From contig JAGHZY010000012.1 in the NCBI GenBank assembly GCA_017745175.1, positions 30,642 through 94,641 of the forward strand: a DNA stretch of 64,000 nucleotides. The letters are read 5' to 3'. Below are positions 51,992 to 60,959 of the stretch, piece by piece (position 1 is the first letter of the stretch; each line of letters begins with the position of its first letter). The notes beneath the pieces were generated by a model, which saw nothing but the letters and a program-made list of their open reading frames with translations, ran no database searches and was not told the origin of the DNA. Source of the stretch: Sphingopyxis sp. (lineage in GTDB: Bacteria > Pseudomonadota > Alphaproteobacteria > Sphingomonadales > Sphingomonadaceae). The position numbers and the translations under genes are program-made.

Positions 51992-53146
51992 TCAGCGCTT
52001 CGCCGCGGGGGCGGGCGCCGCTCCCTTGGGCTGGGCAACGCGCACCGGCTGGCCGGGCTGGACCTTTTGCAACCCGTCGACGATCACCCGGTCACCCGGC
52101 TTCAGCCCGTCGAGGATCGCCCACTGGCCGGCGACCATCGTGCCGAGCTTTACCGGGCGCGGCGTCGCGACATTCTTGGCATCGAGCACCATGACGCTCG
52201 CATTGCCGGCCGCCAGCTTGACCGCGCGCTGGGGGATCAGCATCCCGTCGGCGCGGTTGCCGGCAAAGATGCGCGCGCGCACGAACTGGCCGGGCAGCAG
52301 CGCCGCGTTCGCATTGGGGAATTCGGCGCGCAGCGCGGCGGTGCCCGTCGCCTCGTCGATCGACAGGTCGAAGAAGTCGAGGTGGCCGGTGATCGGATAG
52401 GCGGTGCCGTCCTCGAGGATCAGCTGGACCTCGACGCGGTCGAGCTGCGGCGCCCGTACCTTGCCCGCCTCGAGGTCGCGGCGCGTCGCCAGCAGGTCCG
52501 AACTCGACTGGCCGAAATTGACATAGACCCGGTCGATCTGCTCGATCGTCGTGAGCAAGGTACCCTGCCCGGCGCTGACCAGCGCGCCTTCGGTGACTTC
52601 GGCGCGGCGGGCGCGGCCCGAAATCGGCGCCGTGACCGACGCATAGCCAAGGTTAAGGCGCGCGGACTCAAGGTTGGCCTGGGCCGCCGCGACGTCGGCT
52701 TCGGCGGTGCGCTGCGCGGCGACCGCGGCGTCATATTCCTGCTTGCCGATCGCCTGGTCGGCAAGCAGCGGTTGATATCGGCCGACCACCTGCCGCGCAT
52801 TGGCGGCGGTCGCTTGCGCACGGGCAAGCTGCGCGCGCGCAGCATTGGCGGTCGCGATCAGTTCGCGCGGATCGATCCGGAACAGGGGCGTCCCCGCGGG
52901 AACATAGCTGCCTTCGTTGAACAGCCGGCGCTCGACGATGCCGTTGACGCGGGCGCGCACCTCGGAGGTGCGGTACGCCTGCACGCGGCCGGGCAGTTCG
53001 ATGACATTCGGTACGGCCTGCGTGCGGACCGTCACGATATCGACCTCGGGCGGCGGCGGGGCCGGCGGTGCCTCGGACGAGCAGGATGCCAGCAGCAAGG
53101 CCAGCGCAGCGCCGGCGGCGCAGCTGAGAGGGCGGACGCGACTCAT
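51992..53146 (-). CDS. RND efflux periplasmic adaptor (AcrA-like, lipoprotein)
   Basis: A 384-residue membrane-fusion protein. The signal MSRVRPLSCAAGAALALLLASC carries a lipobox (LLASC). The barrel-sandwich halves are VNGIVERRLFNEGSYVPAGTPLFRIDP and LNLGYASVTAPISGRARRAEVTEGALVSAGQ, flanking a coiled-coil hairpin with IGKQEYDAAVAAQRTAEADVAAAQANLESARLN. It is the first gene of the efflux operon. The ATG at 53146 is preferred to the track's 53209 because the longer form would place 21 polar residues before the signal and cross the operator. Confidence 0.95.
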   Translation of the reverse strand: MSRVRPLSCAAGAALALLLASCSSEAPPAPPPPEVDIVTVRTQAVPNVIELPGRVQAYRTSEVRARVNGIVERRLFNEGSYVPAGTPLFRIDPRELIATANAARAQLARAQATAANARQVVGRYQPLLADQAIGKQEYDAAVAAQRTAEADVAAAQANLESARLNLGYASVTAPISGRARRAEVTEGALVSAGQGTLLTTIEQIDRVYVNFGQSSSDLLATRRDLEAGKVRAPQLDRVEVQLILEDGTAYPITGHLDFFDLSIDEATGTAALRAEFPNANAALLPGQFVRARIFAGNRADGMLIPQRAVKLAAGNASVMVLDAKNVATPRPVKLGTMVAGQWAILDGLKPGDRVIVDGLQKVQPGQPVRVAQPKGAAPAPAAKR

Positions 53147-53213
53147 AAGGACCCCTGAAAAATCGCAGTTGTGCGGGATTTGGTTATACGCAAAAGCTTG
53201 CGCTGGCACGCCG

Positions 53214-53229
53214 TGTAATTTAAATTACA
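53214..53229. promoter_or_regulatory. TetR-type operator between efflux operon and regulator
   Basis: TGTAATTTAAATTACA is a perfect 16-bp palindrome located midway between the divergent adaptor gene and tetR gene, as expected for the binding site of the local repressor. Confidence 0.8.
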
Positions 53230-53265
53230 GAAAAGAGCAAGGGAAGAGGGGCGCGCAAATTGGAC

Positions 53266-53895
53266 ATGTCGGAAATGGCCATATGTCAAATGGATAGATC
53301 ATCGCCGCGCGAACGGCGGCAAAATGCGATTCTCGACGCGGCGGAGGCGCTGTTCCTCGAGCAGGGGTATGAGCGCACCAGTCTCGCCGAAATCGTGAGG
53401 CGTTCGGGTGGCTCGCTCGCGACGCTTTACGAGCTGTTCGGCAACAAGCAGGGCCTGCTTCGCGCGATCGCGACCCGCTGGAGCGACGAGGCGATGTTGC
53501 GGTCGCTGGACGAGGATTCGATCGGCGGGCTGTCGACGGTGGAAATCCTGAAGAGTTATGCGCACCGTCAGCGCGAAATGATGGAATCGCCGCACGCCGT
53601 GGCGTTGATGCGCATGCTGATCTCCGAAAGCTTGCGCGACCGCGAGTTCGCGACGCAAATCTACCACGACCTGCACGTGCCGGCACTGGAAGAGCTGACC
53701 GAGCTGTTCGCGGAATGGGCGGCGACGGGCAGGGCGGACATGGACCGGCCCGAAGCCGCGGCACGGCTGTTCTTTGATATCGTCGTCGGCGATTCGATGC
53801 TGAACACGCTCGCGGGCATCGAGGAAGAATGGCTCGACAACGAACAGGTCGACTGGCGCCTCCAGCCTTTCCTTTCGCATTTCAAGATTCGATAG
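53266..53895 (+). CDS. TetR family repressor of the efflux operon
   Basis: A 209-residue TetR regulator: HTH at about residues 15-60 (RRQNAILDAAEALFLEQGYERTSLAEIVRRSGGSLATLYELFGNKQGLLRAI), then a helical ligand domain (AcrR-like, SPHAVALMRMLISESLRDREFA). It is divergent from the RND operon and is the likely repressor acting at the palindrome 40 bases upstream. Three starts are possible: TTG 53260, ATG 53266 and ATG 53290; the ribosome-binding site does not decide among them. Confidence 0.9.
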   Translation: MSEMAICQMDRSSPRERRQNAILDAAEALFLEQGYERTSLAEIVRRSGGSLATLYELFGNKQGLLRAIATRWSDEAMLRSLDEDSIGGLSTVEILKSYAHRQREMMESPHAVALMRMLISESLRDREFATQIYHDLHVPALEELTELFAEWAATGRADMDRPEAAARLFFDIVVGDSMLNTLAGIEEEWLDNEQVDWRLQPFLSHFKIR

Positions 53896-53979
53896 GCATC
53901 GTTCGTCGTCGTTTCCGTCAGTTGACATGAATGTAAATAACTGAAAGCCTGCGGCCTCCTGTTTCGGGAGTGTCGCGTC

Positions 53980-55326
53980 TTGGCCAGTACCGCCCTGCCT
54001 TCGGCTGCATCGGCCGACGAAACACCGGCGCTGCGCCCGCGTACGGTCGCCGTCTACGCGGCGACCGCGGGGCCGACGGTGATCCTCGGCCTGCCGTTCA
54101 GCGTCTATCTGCCGCCCTATATCGCCGAAGGCGGGGTGATCCCGGTGGCGCTGGTCGGGCTGCTCTTCTCGCTTACCACCATCTGGGACGGTGTCGTCGA
54201 TCCGCTGATCGGCACGATGGTTGATCGCATACGCACGGGCCCGGGCGCGCACCGGCGCTGGATGCTGACCGCGCTCGTGCCGCTGTCGGTCCTGCTATTC
54301 GCGCTCGTGACCGTTGGCGACCGGATGCCTTTTGCGGCGCTCTTCCTGATGATGGTGCTCTTTTATTCGAGCTACAGCCTTTACGAGGTTGCGCAGCTTT
54401 CTTGGGGGGCCGCGCTCGTCCGCACGCCCGCCGACAGCGCACTGCTCTACGGGATGCGCGACTGGTTCGCGAAGATCGCGCTGATCCTTGCCTTTGCCGC
54501 GCCCGCGGCGGCGCAATTGCTGGTCCCCGGCATCAGCCTGCAGGGACGGATCATGGCCTATGCCAGCCTCTTCCTGCTGATGGTTCCGATCGCACTGTTC
54601 GCGATCCGCCGCGTCCCGCCGCGCGCCGTGGTTGCCGAGCCGGGGATCGGCTGGCGGCAGGAGATACGCGCGTCGCTGTCTTTCCCGCCGTTGATGCTGC
54701 TGCTCGGCGTGCAATTCCTAAACAGCTTCGCCTTCGGCTCGCTGACCGCGCTTTTCGTCTTCTTCGCCGCCGCGGTGCTCGATCTCGATGCGCAGAGCGC
54801 GGTGCTGCTCTTTGCGAGTTTCATCGGCGGCGCGCTCGCTTCGCCGGTGTGGACCTTTCTCGCGCACCGTTTCGGCAAGCCGCCGATGATGATGGCGATG
54901 GGGCTGCTGATTTCGGGCCTGCTTGTCGCCACGCTGGCGCAGGAACCGCACGGGCTGGGGCAGGCGGTCGGCTTCTCGCTCATGCTCGGCACGGGCTTCG
55001 TCGGACTGCTTTTCACCTATTCGATGCTCGCCGACCTGATCCCGCGCGATGCCGAGCGCTGCGGGCGCAGCCGTTCGGCGTTTCTCTTTGCACTCCTGAA
55101 CCTGATGCAAAAGTTCGGCGTCGCCGTGGCGATCGCGGTCAGCTATCTTCTTCTCGACCTCGTCGGTTTCGATCCGCGAAACGGCGAGGCGGCGGCGCGC
55201 GCCCTGCACCTCATCTTTGCTTTGCAGCCGACCGCGAGCTGGATGGTCATGGTGGTCCTGTTGCTTGCGATGCAGCGCGAACTTGCCCGTGCGCCCGCAC
55301 TTGCAATCGCTGCCCCGCCCAAGTAA
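53980..55326 (+). CDS. GPH-type MFS symporter
   Basis: A 448-residue, 12-helix transporter of the glycoside-pentoside-hexuronide (GPH) group: AATAGPTVILGLPFSVYLPPYIAEGG in helix 1 and TIWDGVVDPLIGTMVDRIRTGPGAHRRWML with the conserved Asp-Pro cation-site region, and LLFTYSMLADLIPRDAERCGRSRSAFLFALLNLMQKFGVAVAI in the second half. The likely role is cation-coupled sugar or organic-solute uptake. The only reasonable start is TTG at 53980 with GGGAG nine bases upstream. It follows tetR after 84 bases, in which TGTAAAT recalls half of the TetR palindrome, so co-regulation is possible. Confidence 0.88.
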   Translation: MASTALPSAASADETPALRPRTVAVYAATAGPTVILGLPFSVYLPPYIAEGGVIPVALVGLLFSLTTIWDGVVDPLIGTMVDRIRTGPGAHRRWMLTALVPLSVLLFALVTVGDRMPFAALFLMMVLFYSSYSLYEVAQLSWGAALVRTPADSALLYGMRDWFAKIALILAFAAPAAAQLLVPGISLQGRIMAYASLFLLMVPIALFAIRRVPPRAVVAEPGIGWRQEIRASLSFPPLMLLLGVQFLNSFAFGSLTALFVFFAAAVLDLDAQSAVLLFASFIGGALASPVWTFLAHRFGKPPMMMAMGLLISGLLVATLAQEPHGLGQAVGFSLMLGTGFVGLLFTYSMLADLIPRDAERCGRSRSAFLFALLNLMQKFGVAVAIAVSYLLLDLVGFDPRNGEAAARALHLIFALQPTASWMVMVVLLLAMQRELARAPALAIAAPPK

Positions 55327-55486
55327 AGGCCGCTTTCATTCGGACAGATGCGCCGTTTTTCCTTCCGCCTTTCGCCGACATGCTCGGGGAGGGTGGGCGG
55401 ACTATTGCCCAAAGCGCGCTTGACGCGCCGGGGGCGGCAACCCATCTGGCCCGGATCATTGACGCATGAAGGACAGGACGATCGAC

Positions 55487-55684
55487 ATGGCGAAGACCAG
55501 CCCGGCTGAGTTCATCAATCAGGTGCGCGCCGAAGCCCGCAAGATCGTGTGGCCGACGAGCCGCGAAACGGTGCAGACGACGATCATGGTGCTGATTATG
55601 ACGACGATCCTTTCGCTGTTCTTCTTTGGCGTCGACACGGTTTTCAACGCGATCGTCAGCTGGCTGACGTCGCTCGCGCGCTGA
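55487..55684 (+). CDS. secE: Preprotein translocase subunit SecE
   Basis: A 65-residue single-helix SecE of the short type: MAKTSPAEFINQVRAEARKIVWPTSRETVQTTIMVLIMTTILSLFFFGVDTVFNAIVSWL. KIVWPTSRET is the conserved cytoplasmic amphipathic hinge. It completes the SecYEG channel. The ATG at 55487 with AGGA upstream is preferred to the track's 55466. nusG follows after 35 bases, the conserved secE-nusG order. I found no tRNA-Trp gene upstream, where one is often present. Confidence 0.96.
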   Translation: MAKTSPAEFINQVRAEARKIVWPTSRETVQTTIMVLIMTTILSLFFFGVDTVFNAIVSWLTSLAR

Positions 55685-55719
55685 TCGCCCGCGGTTACAG
55701 GGACAGGATACGGATACAC

Positions 55720-56256
55720 ATGGCGCGCTGGTACATCATTCACGCCTATTCGGGTTTCGAGAACAAGGTTCGCGATTCGGTGCTCGCCGAAGCCGAACGC
55801 ATGGGCCTCACCGACTTTGTCGAGGCCGTCGAGGTCCCGGTTGAAACCGTCACCGAGGTGAAGCGCGGCAAGAAGGTGCAGGCCGAGCGGAAATTCTTCC
55901 CAGGCTACGTTCTCGCCAAGCTGACGATGACCGACGATGTCTACCACCTCGTCAAGAACACGCCGAAGGTTACCGGCTTCCTCGGTTCGTCGGGCAAGCC
56001 GCAGGCGATCAGCGAGGCCGAGGCCGCGCGCATCCTGAACAGCAAGGAAGAGGCTGCGGCGCGTCCGAAGACCGAAATCCGCGTCGATTACGAAATCGGC
56101 GATCAGGTCAAGGTGCTCGACGGCCCCTTCGCCAGCTTCAACGGGCTGGTCGAGGAACTCGATTTCGAAAAGGCGCGCGTCAAGGTGTCGGTGTCGATCT
56201 TCGGCCGCGCCACGCCGGTCGAACTCGACTTCGAACAGGTCGAACGCTTCAAATAA
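55720..56256 (+). CDS. nusG: Transcription termination/antitermination factor NusG
   Basis: A 178-residue NusG: NGN domain MARWYIIHAYSGFENKVRDSVL with RKFFPGYVLAKL and VTGFLGSSGKPQAI, linker, and KOW domain GDQVKVLDGPFASFNGLVEELDFEKARVKVSVSIFGRATPVELDFEQVERF. It binds RNA polymerase and links it to Rho or the ribosome. The ATG at 55720 is chosen; the track ORF starts earlier in the secE region. A GC-rich hairpin (CGCGCCC-TTGC-GGGCGCG) follows without a T-tract. Confidence 0.97.
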   Translation: MARWYIIHAYSGFENKVRDSVLAEAERMGLTDFVEAVEVPVETVTEVKRGKKVQAERKFFPGYVLAKLTMTDDVYHLVKNTPKVTGFLGSSGKPQAISEAEAARILNSKEEAAARPKTEIRVDYEIGDQVKVLDGPFASFNGLVEELDFEKARVKVSVSIFGRATPVELDFEQVERFK

Positions 56257-56310
56257 CAGCGCCGCGCGCCCTTGCGGGCGCGGGCCATGTCCAGCCGGAT
56301 GGAATCGCGC

Positions 56311-57237
56311 ATGAGCCTCACTCCCGAAGAGATGCAGGCGCGCATCGATCTCGCGCGCGAAATCAATGCGAGCACGCCCGCCGACAAGGTCGTCGGCGCC
56401 GTCGCGCGGCTGTTCGACCTCGATGCGGTTCCGGGGGTCGACGACGAATTCACCTTCCCCGCACGGCCGACCACCTCGCGCGAGCGGATTTTCGGCGGGC
56501 AGGTGATCGCGCAGGCGATGACCGCCGCGGCGCGCACGGTCGATCCCGACAAGCAGGTCCATTCGCTCCATGCCTATTTCCTGCGCGGCGGCGACGAGAC
56601 GAAGCCGCTCCATTTCCGCCTTCACCGTGACTTCGACGGCCGCAGCTTCTCGAACCGCCGGGTCGTCGTGCGCCAGGACGGCAAGGTCATCTTCAACCTG
56701 ACCGCGTCCTTTCAGCTTCCTGCCGAGGGCCTGTCGCACCAGATCGCGATGCCCGAACTGCTGCCGCCCGAGGAATGCTGGGATTTCACCGATTTCATCG
56801 CGGCCGACCCGCATATTTCGGACCGGCAGCTCGGGCATATGGCGCGCAGCCGGCCGTTCGAGGTGCGCAGCTTCCGGCCACCGGCTTCCGAAAAGGCGAC
56901 GCAGCATTATCAGTGGTTCCGCGTCGCATCGCCGATCGGCGACGATCCGCTGCTCCACCGCGGTTTCCTCGCCTTCGCGTCGGACATGGGGCTGCTGTCG
57001 TCGGCAATGCTGCCGCACGGCGTCGGTTTCTGGACCCCGGGCATGGTGTCGACCAGCCTCGACCATGCGATGTGGTTTCACGGCGATGTGCGCGTCGACG
57101 ACTGGTTCGTGTTCGTGATGGACAGCCCGTGGACGGGGGGTGACCGTGGGCTTTGCCGCGGTTCGATCTATCGCCGCGACGGAACCCTGATGGCCACGGT
57201 CGCGCAGGAAGGCCTCATCCGCTACCGGCCCCAATAA
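56311..57237 (+). CDS. tesB: Acyl-CoA thioesterase II
   Basis: A 308-residue double-hotdog thioesterase: RIFGGQVIAQAMTAAARTV (first hotdog), VHSLHAYFLRGGDETKPLHFRLHRDFDGRSFSNRRVVVRQ, ASDMGLLSSAMLPHG and STSLDHAMWFHGDVRVDDWFVFVMDSPWTGGDRGLCRGSIYRRDG with the Asp/Thr/Gln-type active site of TesB. It hydrolyses medium- and long-chain acyl-CoA. Starts at 56287, 56299 and 56311 are all in frame; 56311 is chosen for the GGA spacing but this is uncertain. It interrupts the usual nusG-rplK order. Confidence 0.93.
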   Translation: MSLTPEEMQARIDLAREINASTPADKVVGAVARLFDLDAVPGVDDEFTFPARPTTSRERIFGGQVIAQAMTAAARTVDPDKQVHSLHAYFLRGGDETKPLHFRLHRDFDGRSFSNRRVVVRQDGKVIFNLTASFQLPAEGLSHQIAMPELLPPEECWDFTDFIAADPHISDRQLGHMARSRPFEVRSFRPPASEKATQHYQWFRVASPIGDDPLLHRGFLAFASDMGLLSSAMLPHGVGFWTPGMVSTSLDHAMWFHGDVRVDDWFVFVMDSPWTGGDRGLCRGSIYRRDGTLMATVAQEGLIRYRPQ

Positions 57238-57347
57238 GGCTTGTTTTCCGGCGTCTTTGGTTCTATGGGCGCCGCTTCGCGTCAGACAAGGTCGCGATTC
57301 CGCGCGGGAGGAAGGGGTGATGCCCTTCTGCTTGACCGCTTATTTTG

Positions 57348-57373
57348 AGCCCCGGATCAAGGTCCGGGGCGAC
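57348..57373. repeat. Single arm of family A repeat in the rplK leader
   Basis: CCCCGGATCAAGGTCCGGGG matches the right arm of the family A element with small changes, and forms its own 7-bp hairpin. It ends 20 bases before the rplK ATG, next to its AGGAGG. Confidence 0.75.
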
Positions 57374-57392
57374 AGAAAGAAAGGAGGCCATC

Positions 57393-57824
57393 ATGGCCAA
57401 GAAGATCAGCGGCTATATCAAGCTGCAGGTGCCCGCCGGCACCGCCAACCCGTCGCCGCCGCTCGGGCCGGCACTCGGTCAGCGCGGTGTGAACATCATG
57501 GAATTCTGCAAGGCGTTCAACGCCGCGACCGATTCCATGGAAAAGGGCACCCCGACCCCGACCATCATCACCGTCTTTGCCGACAAGAGCTTTTCGTTCG
57601 TCACGAAGACGCCGCCGGCAACCTATCTGATCAAGAAGGCCGCGAACCTCAAGTCGGGTTCGAAAGAGCCCGGCAAGATCAGCGGCGGCAAGATCGCCCG
57701 TTCGAAGCTCGCCGAAATCGCCGAGATCAAGATGAAGGATCTCAACGCGAACGACATCGAACAGGCGACGAAGATCATCGAGGGCAGCGCGCGCTCGATG
57801 GGCCTCGAAGTGACGGAGGGCTGA
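57393..57824 (+). CDS. rplK: 50S ribosomal protein L11
   Basis: A 143-residue L11: [43 protein letters not shown] is the canonical N-terminal domain, and [13 protein letters not shown] plus the C-terminal RNA-binding domain follow to LEVTEG. It forms the GTPase-associated centre with 23S rRNA. AGGAGG is 6-8 bases before the ATG. rplA begins 4 bases after its stop, and the pair is surely one operon. Confidence 0.98.
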   Translation: MAKKISGYIKLQVPAGTANPSPPLGPALGQRGVNIMEFCKAFNAATDSMEKGTPTPTIITVFADKSFSFVTKTPPATYLIKKAANLKSGSKEPGKISGGKIARSKLAEIAEIKMKDLNANDIEQATKIIEGSARSMGLEVTEG

Positions 57825-57828
57825 CCCC

Positions 57829-58527
57829 ATGGCAAAGCTGACCAAGAAGCAGAAGGCCCTCGAGGGCAAGGTTGATGCGCTGAAGCTGCACACCGTCGAC
57901 GAAGCGCTGAAGACCGTTCGCGAGCTGGCCTCGGCCAAGTTCGACGAAACGCTCGAAATCGCGATGAACCTCGGCGTCGATCCGCGCCACGCCGACCAGA
58001 TGGTCCGCGGCGTCGTGACGCTGCCCGCCGGTACCGGCAAGGACGTCAAGGTTGCCGTGTTCGCGCGCGGCGACAATGCCGACAAGGCGCTGGCCGCCGG
58101 TGCCGACAAGGTCGGTGCCGAAGACCTGATGGAAGACATGCTCGCGGGTAATCTCGACTATGGCCGCGTCATCGCGACGCCGGACATGATGGGCATCGTC
58201 GGCCGCCTCGGCAAGACGCTGGGTCCGAAGGGCCTGATGCCGAACCCGAAGCTGGGCACCGTGACCCCGAACGTCGCCGAAGCCGTGAAGGCCGCCAAGG
58301 GCGGTCAGATCGAATTCCGCGTCGAAAAGGTCGGTATCGTTCACGCCGGCCTCGGCAAGCTGTCGTTCGGCGAGGAAAAGCTCCGCCAGAACTTCGACGC
58401 CTTCGTCGACGCGATCGTCAAGGCCAAGCCCGCCGGCGCGAAGGGCAAGTACGTTCGCAAGATCGCGCTGTCGTCGTCGATGGGCCCGGGCGTGAAGGTC
58501 GATACGGCCGACGTCGCCGGCGCCTGA
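57829..58527 (+). CDS. rplA: 50S ribosomal protein L1
   Basis: A 232-residue L1: [93 protein letters not shown], which is the RNA-binding signature. It forms the ribosome's mobile stalk and in many bacteria represses its own operon. A terminator follows 22 bases after the stop, so transcription does not continue to rplJL as in many bacteria. Confidence 0.98.
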   Translation: MAKLTKKQKALEGKVDALKLHTVDEALKTVRELASAKFDETLEIAMNLGVDPRHADQMVRGVVTLPAGTGKDVKVAVFARGDNADKALAAGADKVGAEDLMEDMLAGNLDYGRVIATPDMMGIVGRLGKTLGPKGLMPNPKLGTVTPNVAEAVKAAKGGQIEFRVEKVGIVHAGLGKLSFGEEKLRQNFDAFVDAIVKAKPAGAKGKYVRKIALSSSMGPGVKVDTADVAGA

Positions 58528-58548
58528 CAGGCACGCACTGAATCAGGG

Positions 58549-58579
58549 AAGGGCCGGGGGAAACTCCGGCCCTTTTCTT
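58549..58579 (+). terminator. Intrinsic terminator of the rplKA operon
   Basis: AAGGGCCGG pairs with CCGGCCCTT around an 8-base loop, followed by TTTTCTT. It lies 22 bases after the rplA stop. Confidence 0.92.
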
Positions 58580-58616
58580 GTGCCTGTCTTGGAGTGGGAA
58601 GCTGCCGTTCCCATAA

Positions 58617-58812
58617 CCGTCGCCCCCGCGAAGGCGGGGGCCGCTGGAAGGGCAGCGCAAGGCCGATTACGGACCCCGCCTTCGCGGGGGCGACGGTCTA
58701 TATGGCCAGTCCCCCGTCGCCAGCAGCCCTTGAGTGATCCCCGGCGAAAGCCGGGGCCCGGAGCAGCAAGTCAGCTTTGGCAGCAATGGGCCCCGGCTTT
58801 CGCCGGGGTGCG
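58617..58812. repeat. Two dispersed inverted repeats, family B, between rplA and the VOC gene
   Basis: The 58528-58844 stretch has no gene. After the terminator it holds two stem-loops with long loops: CGCCCCCGCGAAGGCGGGGG (58620) answered by CCCCGCCTTCGCGGGGGCG (58674), and CCCCGGCGAAAGCCGGGG (58739) answered by CCCCGGCTTTCGCCGGGG (58790). Each arm is also itself a hairpin. They resemble the element at 22.5 kb. Confidence 0.85.
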
Positions 58813-58844
58813 CATCTCTATCGGCAACTTCCGGTCGTTCGCGG

Positions 58845-59255
58845 TCATTCGGGTTTGCGAAACTCGATCAGGTCCCATTTGTTGCCATAGAGGTCGAGGA
58901 AGACCGCGACGGTGCCATAGTCGGCCTCCAGCGGCTCGCGCTCGATCCGCACGCCCCGGTCGAGCAGGCGCTGGTAATCGCGCGCGAAATCGTCGGTCTG
59001 CAGGAACAGGAAGACGCGCCCGCCCGACTGGTCGCCGACGAACTTCGCCTGATCCTCGTTCGCCGCGCGCGCGAGCAGGATCGTTGCGCCGCCCGGCGGA
59101 TTGCCCGGCGGAGCGACGAGAACCCAGCGCTTGTTCTGCGCCGGCTGATAGTCGTCGGCAACGAGCGTGAAGCCCAGGGTTTCGACATAGAAGTCGATCG
59201 CCTCGTCATAATCGCGGACTATGAGCGCGACATGCGCGAGCGACTGGCGCGTCAT
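58845..59255 (-). CDS. VOC (glyoxalase-like) family protein
   Basis: A 136-residue single VOC module: MTRQSLAHVALIVRDYDEAIDFYVETLGFTLVADD (likely metal ligand His8), RVFLFLQTDDFARDYQRLLDRGVRI, and AVFLDLYGNKWDLIEF with a C-terminal ligand Glu. It is probably a homodimeric glyoxalase-like enzyme; the substrate is unknown. Its ATG overlaps the ccmB stop (ATGA), so it is the last gene of the metallopeptidase-ccmA-ccmB transcript. The track's 408-residue frame is a shadow of ccmAB. Confidence 0.88.
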   Translation of the reverse strand: MTRQSLAHVALIVRDYDEAIDFYVETLGFTLVADDYQPAQNKRWVLVAPPGNPPGGATILLARAANEDQAKFVGDQSGGRVFLFLQTDDFARDYQRLLDRGVRIEREPLEADYGTVAVFLDLYGNKWDLIEFRKPE

Positions 59256-59899
59256 TCGCGGAGGCCCCGTAGCGCCGCGCCCGCCGCAAACGGCCCGATC
59301 ATGGTGAGGAGCAGGCTGACGGCCGCGAGCAGCTTGACCGCGCCGCGGCCCGACGGGTCGAGCATTCCGGCGCCGAAGATCAGCATCGGTACCGCGAGCG
59401 GCAGGATCAGCAGCCCGCCGATCGCGCTGCCGCCCTTGTGGTTCGCGGTCAGTGCGGCGCTGAGCACCGCGAGCGAGGCGAGGGCGGGGATCGCGATGGC
59501 GATGCCGGTCGCCAGCTGTTCGACGCGCCCGCCATCTTGCGCGAGCAGCGCCGACGCAGGGAAGAGGGCGATCAGAAGAGGGAGTCCAAACCCGATCGCG
59601 TGTGCGGCGATCTTCACCGCTGCGATCACCTCGTCGGCAAAACCGCGCACGGCAAGCTGGTCGAGTAACCCCGCCTCCTTGTCGGGCCTGACCAGCCGGT
59701 CGATCGGGAGCAGCGCCGCGAGGAGCGCCGCGACCCAGACCATTCCGCCGCCGGCGCGCTGCAGCAGCGGCGCATCGGGACCGACGGCAAAGGGAAAGGC
59801 GGTCGCGACGAGCAGGAAGAAGAGCACCGGCAGCCACAGCGCCCCGCTGCCCCATGCGCGGCGGAGGTCGCGCCAGAAAAGGGCAATGAGGGCGGTCAA
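59252..59899 (-). CDS. ccmB: Heme exporter/cytochrome c maturation protein CcmB
   Basis: A 215-residue protein with six membrane helices: [71 protein letters not shown] and GGLLILPLAVPMLIFGAGML. LDRLVRPDxExGLLDQL-type sequence and position next to CcmA identify CcmB. With CcmA it drives release of holo-CcmE during cytochrome c assembly. Its start overlaps the ccmA stop by four bases. ccmC and later genes are not in the window. Confidence 0.94.
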   Translation of the reverse strand: MTALIALFWRDLRRAWGSGALWLPVLFFLLVATAFPFAVGPDAPLLQRAGGGMVWVAALLAALLPIDRLVRPDKEAGLLDQLAVRGFADEVIAAVKIAAHAIGFGLPLLIALFPASALLAQDGGRVEQLATGIAIAIPALASLAVLSAALTANHKGGSAIGGLLILPLAVPMLIFGAGMLDPSGRGAVKLLAAVSLLLTMIGPFAAGAALRGLRE

Positions 59900-60480
59900 G
59901 CGAGCGCGCCCATGTCGAGTTCGGCCAGATCGGGGATGCCGAGCGCGAAATGCGACGCCAGCAGCACCGCGCCGCCGTTAGCGCGATGTTTTGCAATCGC
60001 CGCGACCAGCTGTGCCCGCGCCGCATCGTCCATGCCGTTCGCGGGCTCGTCGAGCAGCCAGATCGGCGCACCGCTCGCGATCACGCGCACCATCGCGGCG
60101 CGCTTGCGCTGACCGGTCGAGAGCATCGATACGGGCACTTCGGCGAGCGGGGCCAGCGCCATCTCCTCCATCGCACGGTCGACCGTGTGGCCGTCGACCG
60201 TATCGACCCGCGCCCAGAAATCGAGCGCGCGGCGCAGCGGCAGCTCGGCGTCGAGCGCCGATGCTTCGTCGATCAGCGCGACGCGCTCGCGGCGTTCGAC
60301 CGTGCCGGCGGCAGGGCGGAGCAGACCGGCGGCGAGGCGGATCAGGCTCGATTTGCCTGCGCCATTGGGGCCGCGCAGCCACAGCGCGTCGCCGCGGTCC
60401 AGCGCCAGCGACAGGCCTTCGAACAGCAGCCGGTCGCCGCGGATGCACGCCACATTGTCCAGCCGCAGCAACTCGCTCAC
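59896..60480 (-). CDS. ccmA: Heme ABC exporter ATP-binding protein CcmA
   Basis: A 194-residue ABC ATPase: [22 protein letters not shown] (Walker A), [32 protein letters not shown] (ABC signature LSTGQ and Walker B), and LLASHFAL (H-loop). The short length is typical of CcmA. A GTG start at 60480 overlaps the TGA of the metallopeptidase gene (GTGA). The energy it supplies is used with CcmB in cytochrome c maturation. Confidence 0.95.
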   Translation of the reverse strand: MSELLRLDNVACIRGDRLLFEGLSLALDRGDALWLRGPNGAGKSSLIRLAAGLLRPAAGTVERRERVALIDEASALDAELPLRRALDFWARVDTVDGHTVDRAMEEMALAPLAEVPVSMLSTGQRKRAAMVRVIASGAPIWLLDEPANGMDDAARAQLVAAIAKHRANGGAVLLASHFALGIPDLAELDMGALA

Positions 60481-60908
60481 ACCATATCCTCGAGCGCGTG
60501 CATATCGTCGTCGGAGAAGCCGAAATGGTGACCGATCTCGTGGATCAGCACATGGCGCACAAGCCATTCGAGCTTTTCGCCGGTCTCGATCCATTCGACG
60601 AGGATCGGGATGCGGTAGAGGGTGACGCGGTCGGGCATTCCGCCGCTCTCGCCGATGCTGCGTTCGGTCAGCGGGCGGCCCTCGTAGAGCCCGGTGAGGT
60701 CATAGGGATGTTCGATATCGAGCGACGCGAGCAGTTCGTCGTCGGCGAATTCCTCGATCGAAATGACGAGGTCCCCGATATGCGGCCTGAACGTGTCGGG
60801 CATCGTCGCCAGTGCGACCTCGGCCATGGCGAACAGCGCGTCGGCGTCGGGGGCGATGCCGGTCCATGTGCCGGGCAGGTCGGGGGACAGGCTTGTCTTG
60901 TCGCTCAT
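60477..60908 (-). CDS. Metallopeptidase family protein (zincin-like)
   Basis: A 143-residue small zincin with [19 protein letters not shown], containing the HExxH zinc motif and a third acidic ligand downstream. The region [36 protein letters not shown] is typical of the metallopeptidase family (DUF1025-like). Its substrate is unknown. No signal peptide is present. It is the first gene of the minus-strand run with ccmA, ccmB and the VOC gene, and is divergent from the pterin dehydratase 51 bases away. Confidence 0.93.
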   Translation of the reverse strand: MSDKTSLSPDLPGTWTGIAPDADALFAMAEVALATMPDTFRPHIGDLVISIEEFADDELLASLDIEHPYDLTGLYEGRPLTERSIGESGGMPDRVTLYRIPILVEWIETGEKLEWLVRHVLIHEIGHHFGFSDDDMHALEDMV

Positions 60909-60959
60909 CGCGACCTTCCTTATGGCGAGCGCACGACATTGACCAGCGGGAGAAACAAG

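Noticed and set aside
50183-53158. 991-residue plus-strand ORF
   Set aside because: Antisense shadow of the RND pump and adaptor genes; no family features.
55327-55486. tRNA-Trp gene before secE
   Set aside because: Often found at this place, but no cloverleaf or CCA-anticodon arrangement is visible in the interval.
58617-58812. CRISPR array
   Set aside because: Repeats are inverted pairs of two different sequences without regular spacing or unique spacers.
58845-60071. 408-residue minus-strand ORF including the VOC gene
   Set aside because: The first 270 residues are a frame-shadow of ccmA and ccmB; only the last 136 residues from the ATG at 59255 are a real gene.
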